NCBI RefSeq assembly: GCF_000971335.1 | Contig: NZ_JZJL01000007.1 | Span: forward strand, 62,001 to 126,000 | Direction of reading: 5' to 3' | Origin: Chromobacterium vaccinii | GTDB taxonomy: Bacteria; Pseudomonadota; Gammaproteobacteria; Burkholderiales; Chromobacteriaceae | Length of the DNA stretch: 64,000 bases | Shown: one piece after another, positions 55,706-64,000 of the stretch | How positions within the stretch are numbered: position 1 is the first letter of the stretch | How the letters are laid out: each line of letters starts with the position of its first letter | Position numbers and translations under genes: made by a program | Notes under the pieces: model-generated | What the model was told of the DNA's origin: nothing | Seen by the model: the letters and a program-made list of their open reading frames with translations, nothing else | Databases searched by the model: none

Positions 55706-56167
55706 TTACCAGCGGCCGTAAGGGTTCTTGGACAAGTAGGCGTTGGTGTAGCGGCCGTCCTCGGTCACCTCCTCGCCCACCCAGTCGGGCTTGGAGAACG
55801 GAGTGTCCTCGCCGGGCAGCTCGATCTCGGCCAGTACCAGGCCGGCGTTGTCGCCGAAGAACTCGTCCACTTCCCAGACGAAGCCGCCGTGCTCGATGCG
55901 GTGGCGCAGCTTGTACACCACCATCGGGCACATCGCGGCCATGATGGTTTGCGCGTCGGCCAGCGGGATGGGGTATTCGAACTCGTGGCGGCTGACGTTG
56001 CTGATATTGCTTTTCAGCGTCAGCCAGGCCTGCTCGCCCACCACCCGCACCCGCACCGTGCGTTCCTTTTCCACCGACAGATAGCCCTGCCGGTATTGCA
56101 CGGCCGGGGCCAGGCCGCGCCAGCCGTCGCCGCTCACCACGAAACGGCGTTCGATTTCCAATGCCAT
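55706..56167 (-). CDS. CYTH-domain protein (triphosphate tunnel metalloenzyme)
   Basis: This is a 153-residue single-domain CYTH protein. The N-terminal signature ALEIERRFVV (ExExR form of ExExK), basic strand TVRVRVVGEQAWLTLKS, the RHEFEYPI strand, YKLRHRIEHGGFVWEVDEF with alternating charged residues, and LAEIELPGED build the eight-stranded tunnel. Bacterial single-domain members such as NeuTTM hydrolyse tripolyphosphate with Mg. That activity is likely here. It is a separate gene between the 96-residue membrane protein and hemJ, all on the minus strand with short gaps. Confidence 0.92.
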   Translation of the reverse strand: MALEIERRFVVSGDGWRGLAPAVQYRQGYLSVEKERTVRVRVVGEQAWLTLKSNISNVSRHEFEYPIPLADAQTIMAAMCPMVVYKLRHRIEHGGFVWEVDEFFGDNAGLVLAEIELPGEDTPFSKPDWVGEEVTEDGRYTNAYLSKNPYGRW

Positions 56168-56205
56168 CGATCACATCCTCAAGCGAATTCAGGGTTAGGG
56201 ATACA

Positions 56206-56622
56206 TCAGAACGGCTTGACCACCACCAGGATCACGATCGCCAGCAGCGCCAGCACCGGCAGCTCGTTGAACACGCGGAACCAGACATGGCTCTTGCGGT
56301 TGCTGTGGGTGACGAAGTCGCGGCCCAATTTGGCGCAGTAGCCATGGTAAACGGCCAGCAGCGCCACCAGCGCCATCTTGGCGTGCAGCCAGCCGCCGGA
56401 AATGCCGAAATCCAGCCACAGCAGCAGGCCGGAGCCTATCGCCAGCACGCCTAGCGGCGTCATGAAGCGGAACAGCTTCCTGGCCATCAGCAGCAGGCGG
56501 TCGTATTCCGCCGGCTGGCGCGCCATCGCCAGGTTGACGAACAGCCGCGGCAGGTAGAACAGCCCGGCGAACCAGGACACCACGAAGAAGATGTGGAAGG
56601 CTTTCAGGTACAGATAGCTCAT
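56206..56622 (-). CDS. hemJ: HemJ, protoporphyrinogen IX oxidase
   Basis: HemJ oxidises protoporphyrinogen IX in the inner membrane, the step before heme formation, in bacteria lacking HemG or HemY. The 138-residue product has four membrane segments and the family signature: YLKAFHIFFVVSWFAGLFYLPRLFV with the essential His near residue 9 (in parts), RLLLMARKLFRFMTPLGVLA, WLHAKMALV and VWFRVFNELPVL. Length and motif order fit HemJ rather than CopD. Start ATG 56622 has GGAAAG upstream. It follows the YjbR-type gene. Confidence 0.9.
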   Translation of the reverse strand: MSYLYLKAFHIFFVVSWFAGLFYLPRLFVNLAMARQPAEYDRLLLMARKLFRFMTPLGVLAIGSGLLLWLDFGISGGWLHAKMALVALLAVYHGYCAKLGRDFVTHSNRKSHVWFRVFNELPVLALLAIVILVVVKPF

Positions 56623-56692
56623 CGACTTTCCTATTGGGGCGGGATGGGGCGATGGACCGGACGCCGCCGGCCCGGTTCCCGCCGGATCAGGA

Positions 56693-57034
56693 CTAGGCCT
56701 GCCGTTTCGCCTTCGGCAGCTTGCCCAGCACCAGCTCGCGCGAGCGTTCGATGCCGCGGCGGATGTCGTCCGGTGCCAGCGCTTCCAGCGAGGTCGCCTG
56801 CACCCAGCGGGCGCGGGCCAGATACGGCGCCGGGCGCATGCCGGGCAGGCCGGACAGCGCCAGGAAATCGCCATCGTCGACCTTGTAGCTGATGCCGGCT
56901 TCGCCGCAGACCAGGAACATCTTGCCGCCGATGGAGACCACGCGCGTCCCGCCCCATTTGACGTCGAACTCGGCGCCCGGCAGCGCGCGGGCGTGGTCCA
57001 GCATCTCGTCGAACAGGGCGGCGGGCAGCGGCAT
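56693..57034 (-). CDS. MmcQ/YjbR-family protein
   Basis: This is a 113-residue MmcQ/YjbR-like (CyaY-fold) protein. Typical blocks are FDEMLDHARALPGAEFDVKWGG, IGGKMFLVCGEAGISYKV, GMRPAPYLARARWVQ and a C-terminal helix DDIRRGIERSRELVLGKLPKAKR (in parts). Some members bind DNA, but the function is not established. It lies 3 bp downstream of the stop of the M48 protease gene on the same strand and 70 bp upstream of hemJ, within a run of closely packed genes. Confidence 0.88.
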   Translation of the reverse strand: MPLPAALFDEMLDHARALPGAEFDVKWGGTRVVSIGGKMFLVCGEAGISYKVDDGDFLALSGLPGMRPAPYLARARWVQATSLEALAPDDIRRGIERSRELVLGKLPKAKRQA

Positions 57035-57037
57035 CGC

Positions 57038-57859
57038 TCAGCCCTTTTTCGGCGCGGCCTGGTACAGCGGCCACACTTGCGGGATATGGGCCTGCAGGTC
57101 GCGGATGCGGGTGGGGCCGGACGGATGGGTGGACAGGAATTCCATGCCGTTGCCGCCGCCGGCCGCCTGCATCTTCTGCCAGACGTTGACCGCGGAGTTG
57201 GGGTCGTAGCCGGCGCGGGCCATCAGTTCCAGGCCCATGATGTCGGCTTCGGACTCCATCGCGCGGCTGTGCGGCTTGGACAGCGTCACGTCGCCGACCA
57301 GCGAGGCCAGCTTGAGCTGGCTGTCGTTGAGGCCGACCAGCGCGCCGACCAGGCCGAGGCCCATCTGCTGCGCGTAGGCCTGGCTCATGTTTTCGCGGGT
57401 GTGCTCGCGCAGCGCGTGCGAGATCTCGTGGCCGATCACGGCGGCCAGCTCGGCGTCGGACAGCTTCAGCTGCCTGACCAGGCCGGTGTAGACCATGATC
57501 TTGCCGCCGGCCATCGCGTAGGCGTTCATGTCGTCGGTGCTCAGCACGTTCACCTCCCAGCGCCAGTTGCGGGCGTCGGGGCGGAAGGACGGCGTCTGCG
57601 CGATCAGCCGCTGCGACACGCGGCGCACGCGCGATGTCAGCGCCGGATCGGTGTTCAGGCGGCCCGCGGCGCGGGCTTTCTGCAGCTCGCCGGCGTAGGA
57701 CTTGGCCGACATCTGCTCCACTTCCTGGCTGGACAGCAGCATGCTCTGGCCGCGGTTGACGCCGACCGCGCCCCCGGCGGTGGTGTTCACCTGGGCACAG
57801 GCGGCCAATAGCGCGGCCAGCAGCGCGCCGCCGATCCAGCGGGTCCGTCTTCCGGCCAT
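57038..57859 (-). CDS. M48-family metalloprotease lipoprotein
   Basis: This is a 273-residue periplasmic zinc protease. The N-terminus is a lipoprotein signal (lipobox LLAACAQ, Cys near residue 21), so it is anchored to a membrane. The catalytic motif HEISH lies in AAVIGHEISHALREHTREN (near residue 145), and the third ligand in SRAMESEADIMGLELMARAGY. Related LoiP, YcaL and BepA proteases clean up outer-membrane proteins. It is most like LoiP/YcaL in size. Its start overlaps the rubredoxin stop by one base (TGATGG), and the YjbR gene follows after 3 bp. Confidence 0.92.
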   Translation of the reverse strand: MAGRRTRWIGGALLAALLAACAQVNTTAGGAVGVNRGQSMLLSSQEVEQMSAKSYAGELQKARAAGRLNTDPALTSRVRRVSQRLIAQTPSFRPDARNWRWEVNVLSTDDMNAYAMAGGKIMVYTGLVRQLKLSDAELAAVIGHEISHALREHTRENMSQAYAQQMGLGLVGALVGLNDSQLKLASLVGDVTLSKPHSRAMESEADIMGLELMARAGYDPNSAVNVWQKMQAAGGGNGMEFLSTHPSGPTRIRDLQAHIPQVWPLYQAAPKKG

Positions 57860-58023
57860 CAGATTTCCACCATCTGGAAATCGTCCTTGCGGGCGTCGCA
57901 GTCGGGGCAGGTCCAGTTGGGCGGCAGGTCTTCCCAGCGTGTGCCCGGCGGGATGCCGTCTTCCGGCCGGCCGGCTTCTTCGTCGTAGATGAAACCGCAG
58001 ATCAGACACATCCAAGTACGCAT
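57859..58023 (-). CDS. Rubredoxin
   Basis: This is a 54-residue one-iron electron-transfer protein. The iron ligands are Cys6 and Cys9 ([14 protein letters not shown]) and Cys39 and Cys42 ([13 protein letters not shown]), with the typical [18 protein letters not shown] between. An in-frame upstream ATG would add 16 residues not seen in the family; ATG 58023 is the natural start. It is translationally coupled to the M48 protease gene. The electron partner is unknown; in betaproteobacteria rubredoxins serve alkane hydroxylases or peroxide-reducing systems. It is divergent from thiD. Confidence 0.96.
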   Translation of the reverse strand: MRTWMCLICGFIYDEEAGRPEDGIPPGTRWEDLPPNWTCPDCDARKDDFQMVEI

Positions 58024-58097
58024 CGCTTCGCCCTCGTGTTCGGATAAAATGGGTATTCTAAATCGTGCCACCGCAATAAAACAGAAGAGGTTCGCCC

Positions 58098-58943
58098 TTG
58101 ACCACTCCTCCCCCCCCTCCCGTGGTGCTGACCCTGGCCGGTTCCGACCCTTCCGGCGGCGCCGGCATCCAGGCCGACATCCTGACGCTGGCCAGCCTGG
58201 GCTGCCATCCGCTGTCGGTGATCACCGCGATCACGGTGCAGGACACCGTGGGCGTCAACGACCTGATGGTGCTGGACGCGGACTGGGTCAACGACCAGGC
58301 CCGCTTCCTGATGGAAGACATGCAGGTGGCGGCGTTCAAGATCGGCATGCTGGGCAGCGTGGAAAACGTCGCCGTGGTGGCGCAGCTGATCGCCGACTAT
58401 CCGGACATCCCGGTGGTGCTGGACCCGGTGCTGGCCAGCGGCGGCGGCCATGAGCTGGCCGACGAAGACCTGATAGGCGCGATGCGCGACATGCTGATTC
58501 CGCAGGTGTCCATCCTGACGCCCAATAGCCTGGAGGCGCGCCGGCTGGCCAGCAACGATCCGGACGACGACGAGGAGCTGACGCTGGACCAGTGCGCCGA
58601 ACGCCTGCTGGGGCTGGGCTGCCCCTATCTGCTGATCACCGGCACGCATGAAAACACCAAGGAAGTGGTCAACAGCCTGTACGGCCAGGACGGCGTGGTG
58701 CGCGCCGACCACTGGGAACGGCTGCCGGGCAGCTACCATGGCTCCGGCTGCACGCTGGCCTCGGCCATCGCCGGCATGCTGGCCACCGGCCTCTTGCTGC
58801 CGGAGGCGGTGCGCGAGGCGCAGGAGTACACCTACCAGACCCTGGTCAACGGCTTCCGCCCCGGCATGGGCCAGTTCCTGCCGGACCGGATGTTCTGGGC
58901 GCGCGGCGACGACGAGGAAGACGGCGATGCCGCCAAGGGTTGA
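58098..58943 (+). CDS. thiD: ThiD, hydroxymethylpyrimidine (phosphate) kinase
   Basis: ThiD phosphorylates HMP and HMP-phosphate for thiamine synthesis. The 281-residue product has [63 protein letters not shown] and the anion-hole [14 protein letters not shown]. The best start is TTG 58098, with AGAAGAGG 6 bases upstream; no ATG exists between it and the conserved VVLTLAGSD. The C-terminus carries an acidic tail ([13 protein letters not shown]). It overlaps thiE by 17 bp, so both are made from one message. I saw no TPP riboswitch in the 74-bp gap before it. Confidence 0.95.
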   Translation: MTTPPPPPVVLTLAGSDPSGGAGIQADILTLASLGCHPLSVITAITVQDTVGVNDLMVLDADWVNDQARFLMEDMQVAAFKIGMLGSVENVAVVAQLIADYPDIPVVLDPVLASGGGHELADEDLIGAMRDMLIPQVSILTPNSLEARRLASNDPDDDEELTLDQCAERLLGLGCPYLLITGTHENTKEVVNSLYGQDGVVRADHWERLPGSYHGSGCTLASAIAGMLATGLLLPEAVREAQEYTYQTLVNGFRPGMGQFLPDRMFWARGDDEEDGDAAKG

Positions 58944-59550
58944 GGGCTTGTACGCGGTGACGCCGGACGGCCTGGACGACGCCCGGCTGTTCGCGTTGGC
59001 CGGGGCGGCGCTGGCGGGCGGCGCGCAGACCTTGCAGTACCGCGACAAGAGCGGCGACGCCGAACGCCGGCTGCGCCAGGCGGCGGAGCTGCGCCGGCTG
59101 TGCCGGGCCCACGGCGCGCTGTTCATCGTCAACGATGACGTCGAGTTGGCCGAACGGGTCGGCGCCGACGGCGTCCACCTGGGCCGCGACGACGGCGACA
59201 TCGCCGCCGCGCGCGTCCGGCTGGGCGCGGACGCGGTGGTGGGCGCGTCCTGCTACGACCGCATAGCGCTGGCGCGCGCCGCGTTGGCCGCCGGGGCCAG
59301 CTACGTCGCCTTCGGCGCGGTGTTTCCGTCGCGGACCAAGCCGCACGCGGTCGCCGCGCCGCTGTCGCTGTTCGCCGAGGCTGCGGCGCTGGGCGCCAAC
59401 GCGGTGGCGATAGGCGGCATCGCGCCGGACAATGCGGCGCAAGTGGTCGAGGCCGGCGCGGACGCGGTGGCGGTGGTGGGGGGGATATTCGAGGCGGCCG
59501 ACGCGGCTGCCGCCGCGCGGGCGCTGGCGGGCCTGTTCACAGCACGATGA
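58927..59550 (+). CDS. thiE: ThiE, thiamine-phosphate synthase
   Basis: ThiE couples HMP-diphosphate and the thiazole phosphate into thiamine phosphate. The 207-residue TIM barrel shows GLYAVTPDG, LQYRDKSGD, FIVNDDVELAERVGADGVHLGRDDG, VGASCYDRI, YVAFGAVFPSRTKPHA and AIGGIAPDNAAQVVEAGADAVAVVGGIF (in parts). The ATG at 58927 lies inside thiD, whose last 17 bases overlap, consistent with coupled synthesis of the two thiamine enzymes. Its stop overlaps the converging secreted-protein gene by 14 bp. Confidence 0.95.
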   Translation: MPPRVEGLYAVTPDGLDDARLFALAGAALAGGAQTLQYRDKSGDAERRLRQAAELRRLCRAHGALFIVNDDVELAERVGADGVHLGRDDGDIAAARVRLGADAVVGASCYDRIALARAALAAGASYVAFGAVFPSRTKPHAVAAPLSLFAEAAALGANAVAIGGIAPDNAAQVVEAGADAVAVVGGIFEAADAAAAARALAGLFTAR

Positions 59551-59911
59551 TGTCGGCCAGCCGGTAGCTGCCGGCGCGGTCTTCCTGGCAGAAGGCGCGG
59601 GCGCGCACGGTGACGGCGCGGCCCTTCAGCCTGGCCATGTCCTGCTGGCTCAGCGCCAGGCTGCGCATTTCCTGCTCGCCGCAGGCGGCGCCGTCGTCCA
59701 GCCGCAGCGGGTGTTCCAGCTTCAGATGATAGGCCTGGAACAGCGTGCCTTCGGCCTTGCTGCCGGAGCGCACGGGGCCGATCACGGTGCCGCTCAGGGT
59801 CAGGGGGGCGGAGGAATCGCCGTTTATGCGGAAAACCTGGCCGGCGGCATGGCCGGCCAGGCTGCTCGCCAGCATGAAGCCGGCCAGCGCGGTACTGCAG
59901 AGCTTACTCAT
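59537..59911 (-). CDS. Exported hypothetical protein, 124 aa
   Basis: This is a 124-residue protein with a signal peptide (LCSTALAGFMLASSLAGHA) and a beta-rich mature part. It contains LTLSGTVIGPVRSG, AYHLKLEHPLRLDDGAACGEQEM, and a C-terminal AVTVRARAFCQEDRAGSYRLADIIVL (in parts), which resembles DUF4431-like small periplasmic proteins, though I cannot confirm this. Two cysteines in the mature part could form a disulfide. It converges on thiE with a 14-bp overlap and ends no operon. No function can be given. Confidence 0.65.
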   Translation of the reverse strand: MSKLCSTALAGFMLASSLAGHAAGQVFRINGDSSAPLTLSGTVIGPVRSGSKAEGTLFQAYHLKLEHPLRLDDGAACGEQEMRSLALSQQDMARLKGRAVTVRARAFCQEDRAGSYRLADIIVL

Positions 59912-60013
59912 CCCGATGAATCTACCAGTCCATTATTTTTTTCAGACTTGTGCCGCCATTTCATCAGCGATCCATCTGTCCGACAATCAGGGATATCCCG
60001 ACGTTGGCCAAAT

Positions 60014-60047
60014 AAAAACGCCCCCGCTTGATGACGGGGGCGTTTTT
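60014..60047. terminator. Bidirectional terminator behind pgi
   Basis: AAAAACGCCCCCG (60014-60026) pairs with CGGGGGCGTTTTT (60035-60047), loop of 8 nt. T runs exist on both strands; it lies 18 bases after the pgi stop. Confidence 0.93.
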
Positions 60048-60064
60048 CGATGTCGGCGGAGGGC

Positions 60065-61708
60065 TCAGCCGTTGACCTTGCGGTACAGCTGGATCAGCCG
60101 GCGGGTGGAGCTGTCGTGCTCGGCCTGCTCCAGCTTGCCGGTCAGCTCGGCGTGGATGGTCTTGGCCAGCTGCTTGCCGAGCTCCACCCCCCATTGGTCG
60201 AAGCTGTTGATGTGCCAGATCACGCCCTGGACGAAGATCTTGTGCTCGTACAGCGCGATCAGCGAGCCGAGGTTGCGCGGATCCAGCCGGCTCATCAGCA
60301 GGGTGTTGGTGGGACGGTTGCCGTCGAATACCTTGTGCGGCACCAGATCGTCCAGCGCCGCGCCCTTCAGCCCCTGCTCCGCCAATTCGGCGCGCGCCTC
60401 GTCGGCGGTCTTGCCGCGCATGAAGGCTTCGGCTTGGGCGAACACGTTGGCCAGCAGGATTTCGTGGTGGCCCGGCAGGCTGGAGCGGTTTTCCAGCGAG
60501 GCGATCAGGTCGATCGGCGAAATGTGCGTGCCCTGATGCAGCAGCTGGAAGAAGGCGTGCTGGCCGTTGATGCCGGTCTCGCCCCAGATGATGGGCGCGG
60601 TTTCAAAGTCGACCGGCTGGCCGTCCAGCATGGTCTTCTTGCCGTTGGACTCCATGTCCAGCTGCTGGATGAAGGCCGGCAGCCGGTGCAGGTACTGGTC
60701 GTACGGCGCGATGACGTGGCTGCCGCCGCCGTAGTAGTTGATGTACCAGACGCCTATCATCGCCAGCAGCACCGGCATGTTCTGCTCGAACGGCGCGTTC
60801 ATGAAGTGCTGGTCCATGATGTGGGCGCCGTTGAGCAGCTCGGTGAAATTCTCTTCGCCCAGGTAGAGCATGATGGGCAGGCCGATGGCAGACCACAGGC
60901 TGTAGCGGCCGCCGACCCAATCCCAGAATTCGAACATGTTCGCCGGGTCGATGCCGAAGTCCGCCACCGCCTTCTGGTTGGTGGACACGGCGACGAAGTG
61001 CTTGGCCACCGCCTTTTCGTCGCGGGCGCGGGACAGGAACCACTCGCGCGCGGTCAGCGCGTTGGTCAGCGTCTCCTGGGTGGTGAAGGTCTTGGACTCC
61101 ACCACGAACAGCGTGGTCTCCGGGTGCACCTTCTTCAGCGTTTCCTTCAACTGCGCGCCGTCGACGTTGGAGACGAAGTGCATGTTCAGCCGCGGGTGGC
61201 CGAAGGGCTTCAGCGCGCTACAGACCATCAGCGGGCCGAGGTCGGAGCCGCCGATGCCGATGTTGACGATGTCGGTGATCGGCTGGTTGGTGTAGCCCAG
61301 CCAGTCGCCGGAGCGCACCGCGTGGGCGAACTTGCCCATCCGCTCCAGCACCGAGTTGACCTTGGGCATCACGTCCGCGCCGTCGACGCGGATCGGCGAG
61401 TTGGTGCGGTTGCGCAGCGCCACGTGCAGCACCGCGCGGTCCTCGGTGCGGTTGATCTTCTCGCCCTTGAACATGGACTTGATGCGCGCGGGCAGGCCGG
61501 CCTCGCGCGCCAGCTCCATCAGCCCCAGCAGGGTGGCGTCGGTGATGCGGTTCTTGGAATAGTCGAGGAACAGTCCGCCCACTTCCAGCGAGTAGCGCTC
61601 GGCGCGGCCGGGATCGGCGGCGAACAGGTCTCGCATGTGCAGGTGCTTGGCCTCGGCGAAATGGTCCCACAGGGATTGCCAGGCCGGCAGTTCGGTCAGT
61701 TCACTCAT
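60065..61708 (-). CDS. pgi: Glucose-6-phosphate isomerase
   Basis: Pgi interconverts glucose-6-phosphate and fructose-6-phosphate. The 547-residue product has the family motifs [28 protein letters not shown], the signature [19 protein letters not shown], the catalytic Glu in [19 protein letters not shown] with His, and [13 protein letters not shown]-type [15 protein letters not shown] near the end. It is the last gene of the pgl-glk-hexR-pgi cluster, 11 bp after hexR. This order is known from Neisseria and Chromobacterium, where glucose is used mainly through the Entner-Doudoroff and pentose phosphate routes. Confidence 0.98.
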   Translation of the reverse strand: MSELTELPAWQSLWDHFAEAKHLHMRDLFAADPGRAERYSLEVGGLFLDYSKNRITDATLLGLMELAREAGLPARIKSMFKGEKINRTEDRAVLHVALRNRTNSPIRVDGADVMPKVNSVLERMGKFAHAVRSGDWLGYTNQPITDIVNIGIGGSDLGPLMVCSALKPFGHPRLNMHFVSNVDGAQLKETLKKVHPETTLFVVESKTFTTQETLTNALTAREWFLSRARDEKAVAKHFVAVSTNQKAVADFGIDPANMFEFWDWVGGRYSLWSAIGLPIMLYLGEENFTELLNGAHIMDQHFMNAPFEQNMPVLLAMIGVWYINYYGGGSHVIAPYDQYLHRLPAFIQQLDMESNGKKTMLDGQPVDFETAPIIWGETGINGQHAFFQLLHQGTHISPIDLIASLENRSSLPGHHEILLANVFAQAEAFMRGKTADEARAELAEQGLKGAALDDLVPHKVFDGNRPTNTLLMSRLDPRNLGSLIALYEHKIFVQGVIWHINSFDQWGVELGKQLAKTIHAELTGKLEQAEHDSSTRRLIQLYRKVNG

Positions 61709-61719
61709 GATGTCTCGTC

Positions 61720-62568
61720 CTATTCCTGTTGTTTATTGTCCAGCCTGCGGTTCTTCAGGCTGTGCTTGGTCTTTTCCAGCTGGCGGATCAGGCCCGGGCC
61801 GCGGCGCAGCGCCACGCTGACGGTCAGGATGTCGATCTGCACCAGGTGCACGATGCGCGAAATCATCGGGCTGTAGGTTTCGTTGTCTTCCAGCGTGTCG
61901 GCGATCAGCGACACGGTGGCGCGGCGCGCCAAGGGCGAGCCGCTGGTGGTCAGCGCGATGACCTTGGCACCGGAGGCCAGCGCCACGTCCACCGCGTCCA
62001 AGAGCTCCATGGTGCGGCCCGAGCTGGAGATCGCCACCAGCACGTCGTCCGGGCCCAGCACCGACGCCGCCATCATCTGGATGTGGGTGTCGGAATAGGC
62101 GACGGTGGGGATGCCGAAGCGGAAGAACTTGTGCTGGGCGTCGGCGGCGATGATGCCGGAGTTGCCCAGGCCGTAGAACTCGATGCGGTTGGCGTCGGTC
62201 AGCAGCCGCACCGCGGCCTCTATCGCCTGCGGATTGACGTCGTTGCGGCACTTGAGCAGCGCCGACACGGTGTTGTCGAACACCTTGGCCACGATCTCGG
62301 ACGTCGGGTCTTCCGGCCGCACGCTGGAATGGACGTAGGGCACGCCGGTCACCAGGCTGCCGGCCAGCTTCAGCTTGAAGTCGGGCAGGCCGGAGCAGCC
62401 GACGGTGCGGCAGAAGCGGATCACGGTGGGCTGGCTGACGCCGGCGTTCCTGGCGATCTCGGCGACGGCGGCCTGGATCACGGTGTACGGCTGCTCCAGC
62501 ACCAGATCGGCCACCTTGCGTTCGGCCGAGGACAGCTGTTCCAGCTGGCCGCGAATGCGATCAAGCAT
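61720..62568 (-). CDS. hexR: HexR, RpiR-family regulator of hexose metabolism
   Basis: This is a 282-residue repressor of central sugar genes that senses 2-keto-3-deoxy-6-phosphogluconate. The N-terminal RpiR helix-turn-helix has [48 protein letters not shown] (in parts); the C-terminal SIS domain has [20 protein letters not shown] and [17 protein letters not shown] with the sugar-phosphate-binding Ser/Thr. It overlaps glk by 8 bp. Typical targets are gap, zwf, edd and pyk; the palindrome before gap at 22499 is a candidate site in this window. Confidence 0.95.
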   Translation of the reverse strand: MLDRIRGQLEQLSSAERKVADLVLEQPYTVIQAAVAEIARNAGVSQPTVIRFCRTVGCSGLPDFKLKLAGSLVTGVPYVHSSVRPEDPTSEIVAKVFDNTVSALLKCRNDVNPQAIEAAVRLLTDANRIEFYGLGNSGIIAADAQHKFFRFGIPTVAYSDTHIQMMAASVLGPDDVLVAISSSGRTMELLDAVDVALASGAKVIALTTSGSPLARRATVSLIADTLEDNETYSPMISRIVHLVQIDILTVSVALRRGPGLIRQLEKTKHSLKNRRLDNKQQE

Positions 62569-63604
62569 GCATGTCTCCTGCGGTGCCGCCGCGAGGATGG
62601 GTGGTCTTGTCCACCGGGGCCGGGCCGCGCGGCGCCAGGTGGTCCGCCAGATGGGCGGCCACGCCCGGCAAGGCCGGATAGGCGCTGGTGATCAGGTAAA
62701 CCGGGATGTCGGCCAGGTAGGCCGACATCCGCCCCTTGTCCTCGAAACGGCGGCGAAATGGGGATTGTTCAAAAAAACCGCTCAAACGCGGCACAATACC
62801 ACCACCTATGTATACCCCGCCACGGGCACCGAGGGTCAAGGCCAGGTTCCCGGCCGCGGAACCTAGCAATCCGCAGAAGATTTCCAGCGTTTCGCGGCAG
62901 CGCGCGTCGGCGCCGGACAGGCCGCGGGCGCTGACTTCGGCCGGCACCAGATCAAGCTCCGCCGCGCCGTCCAGCGTGCACAGCGCCTGGTGCAGCAGGC
63001 TGAGGCCGGAGCCGGACAGCAGCCGTTCGTGGGACACGTGGCCGAAGCGGGCCGAGACGTAGCGCCAGACGCCGATCTCGCGCTCGTTGGCCGGCGCGAA
63101 CGAGGTATGGCCGCCCTCGCCGGACAGCGCGCGCCAGCCGCCGGCGTGCGGCACCAGCGCCGACACCCCCAGCCCGGTGCCGGGGCCGATCAGCGCCAGC
63201 GGCGAATCCGGCCGCGGCGCGCCGCCGCCTATCCGCGAGAGCTCGCCGCGCGGCAGCCTGGGCAGGGCCAGCGCCAGCGCGGTGAAGTCGTTGAGCAGCA
63301 GCAGCGTGGTCAGGCCCAGCGCGCGGCGCGTCGCTTCGATGGAAAACGTCCAGTGGCAATTGGTCATCGTCACCTGGTCGCCGTTCAGCGGATTGGCGAT
63401 GCCGATCGCGGCGTGGGCGACGCGGCGCGCGCCGGCCTGGGCCAGGTAGTCGCGCAGCGCGTCCTGCAGCGTCGGGTAGCGGGCATTGGACAGCGCCAGG
63501 ATGTCTTCAATCACTCCGGGCGCGGTTTCCAGCGCGAAGCGCGCGTTGCTGCCGCCGACGTCGCCGAGCAGCCGCGGCCAGGCTTCAGGCAGACCAGTAG
63601 ACAT
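62561..63604 (-). CDS. glk: Glucokinase
   Basis: Glk phosphorylates glucose with ATP. The 347-residue product is of the bacterial Glk (ROK-unrelated) type: RLLGDVGGSNARFAL (ATP phosphate loop), IGIANPLNGDQVTMTNCHW, LLLNDFTALALALP, LIGPGTGLGVSALV, SGEGGHTSFAP, VSHERLLSGSGL and VYIGGGIVPRL. The last 28 residues, beyond the usual end, are Pro/Gly/Thr-rich and overlap hexR; they may simply be an extended tail. It overlaps pgl by 20 bp. Confidence 0.97.
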   Translation of the reverse strand: MSTGLPEAWPRLLGDVGGSNARFALETAPGVIEDILALSNARYPTLQDALRDYLAQAGARRVAHAAIGIANPLNGDQVTMTNCHWTFSIEATRRALGLTTLLLLNDFTALALALPRLPRGELSRIGGGAPRPDSPLALIGPGTGLGVSALVPHAGGWRALSGEGGHTSFAPANEREIGVWRYVSARFGHVSHERLLSGSGLSLLHQALCTLDGAAELDLVPAEVSARGLSGADARCRETLEIFCGLLGSAAGNLALTLGARGGVYIGGGIVPRLSGFFEQSPFRRRFEDKGRMSAYLADIPVYLITSAYPALPGVAAHLADHLAPRGPAPVDKTTHPRGGTAGDMHA

Positions 63605-64000
63605 CGAACGGCACCTTGTCCTGGGCCAGGAAATGGCTGATCGGCAGCGCGTCGTCGGGGCCGCGGGCGGCGGCTTCCAGCACTTCGCGCTTCTTCGCCC
63701 CCTGGATGGACAGGATCAGGCAGCCGGATTGCATCAGCGCGGCGTAGCTCAGCGACACGCGGCGGTGCGGCGCGGTCTGCGGCGTCACCGCCAGGAAGGG
63801 CGCCGGATTGGCCGGGTCCAGGCCGGCGGCCAGCTCCGGCGCGCCGGGGAACAGCGAGGCGGTGTGGCCGTCCTCGCCCATGCCCAGGATGGCGACGTCC
63901 GGCGCGATGAAGTCGCGGTTGTCGGCCGCCACTTCGGCGTCGATGTTGGCGACGGCGCGCACCAGCGGCAGGAAGCGGGCGGTCGCGGCGCGGCCTTGCA
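63585..64000 (-). CDS. pgl: 6-phosphogluconolactonase, N-terminal part beyond the window
   Basis: Pgl hydrolyses 6-phosphogluconolactone in the oxidative pentose phosphate and Entner-Doudoroff routes. The last 137 or so residues are visible and the frame remains open to the window end. The family signature LGMGEDGHTASLFPGAP is present, followed by AVTPQTAPHRRVSLSYAAL and the closing LPISHFLAQDKVPFDVYW. The stop overlaps the start of glk by 20 bp, so the two are coupled. zwf probably lies next upstream, outside the window. Confidence 0.95.
   Translation of the reverse strand, partial: QGRAATARFLPLVRAVANIDAEVAADNRDFIAPDVAILGMGEDGHTASLFPGAPELAAGLDPANPAPFLAVTPQTAPHRRVSLSYAALMQSGCLILSIQGAKKREVLEAAARGPDDALPISHFLAQDKVPFDVYWSA

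Noticed and set aside
58024-58097. TPP riboswitch before thiD
   Set aside because: Only 74 bp divide thiD from the divergent rubredoxin gene, and the CTGAGA and ACCTGATC-type core motifs are absent.

Overview
This is 64 kb of GC-rich bacterial chromosome with dense, well-spaced house-keeping genes. Protein content and gene order point to a betaproteobacterium of the Neisseriales, most likely Chromobacterium or a near relative. The clues are a pgl-glk-hexR-pgi glucose cluster, pilT-pilU divergent from yggS-proC, a cysteine-poor DksA, tkt/gap/pgk/fba in a row, and OhrR/Ohr. The species call is inference from gene content; no rRNA or tRNA is present to confirm it. No prophage, integrase, CRISPR array or complete insertion sequence was seen. 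Two short MITE-like repeats are the only mobile traces.

Layout. 0-2 kb: end of a YqiA-type esterase, an unknown protein, and the ohrR-ohr peroxide pair with an operator in front of each gene. 2-9.2 kb (minus): a membrane diguanylate cyclase, a LytTR response regulator overlapping a receiver-TPR protein, uvrD, and a periplasmic solute-binding protein. 9.3-14 kb: metH and two small envelope proteins. 14-17.7 kb (minus): an MgtC/DUF4010 membrane protein, a small exported cysteine-containing protein with an RNase-A-toxin-like pattern, an NTF2-like protein, a VOC protein and a WYL regulator. 17.7-20.2 kb: a glutathione transferase, an O-methyltransferase and a membrane protein.

20.4-27 kb holds central carbon metabolism: tkt, gap, pgk, a LysE exporter and fba. 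An excellent 20-bp palindrome precedes gap. A compact, structured transcription unit with its own promoter and terminator lies behind fba and is a candidate small RNA. 27.2-29.3 kb: moaD-moaE, an AIM24-like protein and thpR. 29.3-34.9 kb (minus): pilT, pilU, two tandem receiver-TPR proteins and thpR look like one twitching-motility transcription unit. 35-39.4 kb: yggS, proC, yggT, a small cytochrome c, dksA and aroG.

39.5-46 kb is the most unusual region. Two secreted hydrolases, a PHB-depolymerase-like esterase and a DNase II homologue, are followed by a structured leader in front of a methyltransferase, a 2,4-dienoyl-CoA reductase with an operator inside its promoter, a Tat-exported beta-carbonic-anhydrase-like protein, and the two MITE-like repeats. 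46-49 kb (minus): a glutathione transferase, a lipase and duplicated GNAT genes. 49-52.7 kb (minus): purE-purK-fosA-alkD-purC, a purine operon carrying a fosfomycin-resistance enzyme and a DNA-alkylation-repair protein. 52.8-58 kb (minus): a CPBP protease, the sulfite dehydrogenase sorA-sorB, a CYTH protein, hemJ, a YjbR protein, an M48 lipoprotein protease and rubredoxin. 58-59.5 kb: thiD-thiE. 60-64 kb (minus): pgl (cut by the window end), glk, hexR and pgi.

How the parts connect. HexR, encoded at the right end, is the usual sugar-phosphate-sensing regulator of this pathway, and the palindrome before gap is a plausible target for it. Three pairs of DnaA-box-like 9-mers occur at an identical 29-bp pitch; two of the pairs lie upstream of the two putative secreted nucleases.
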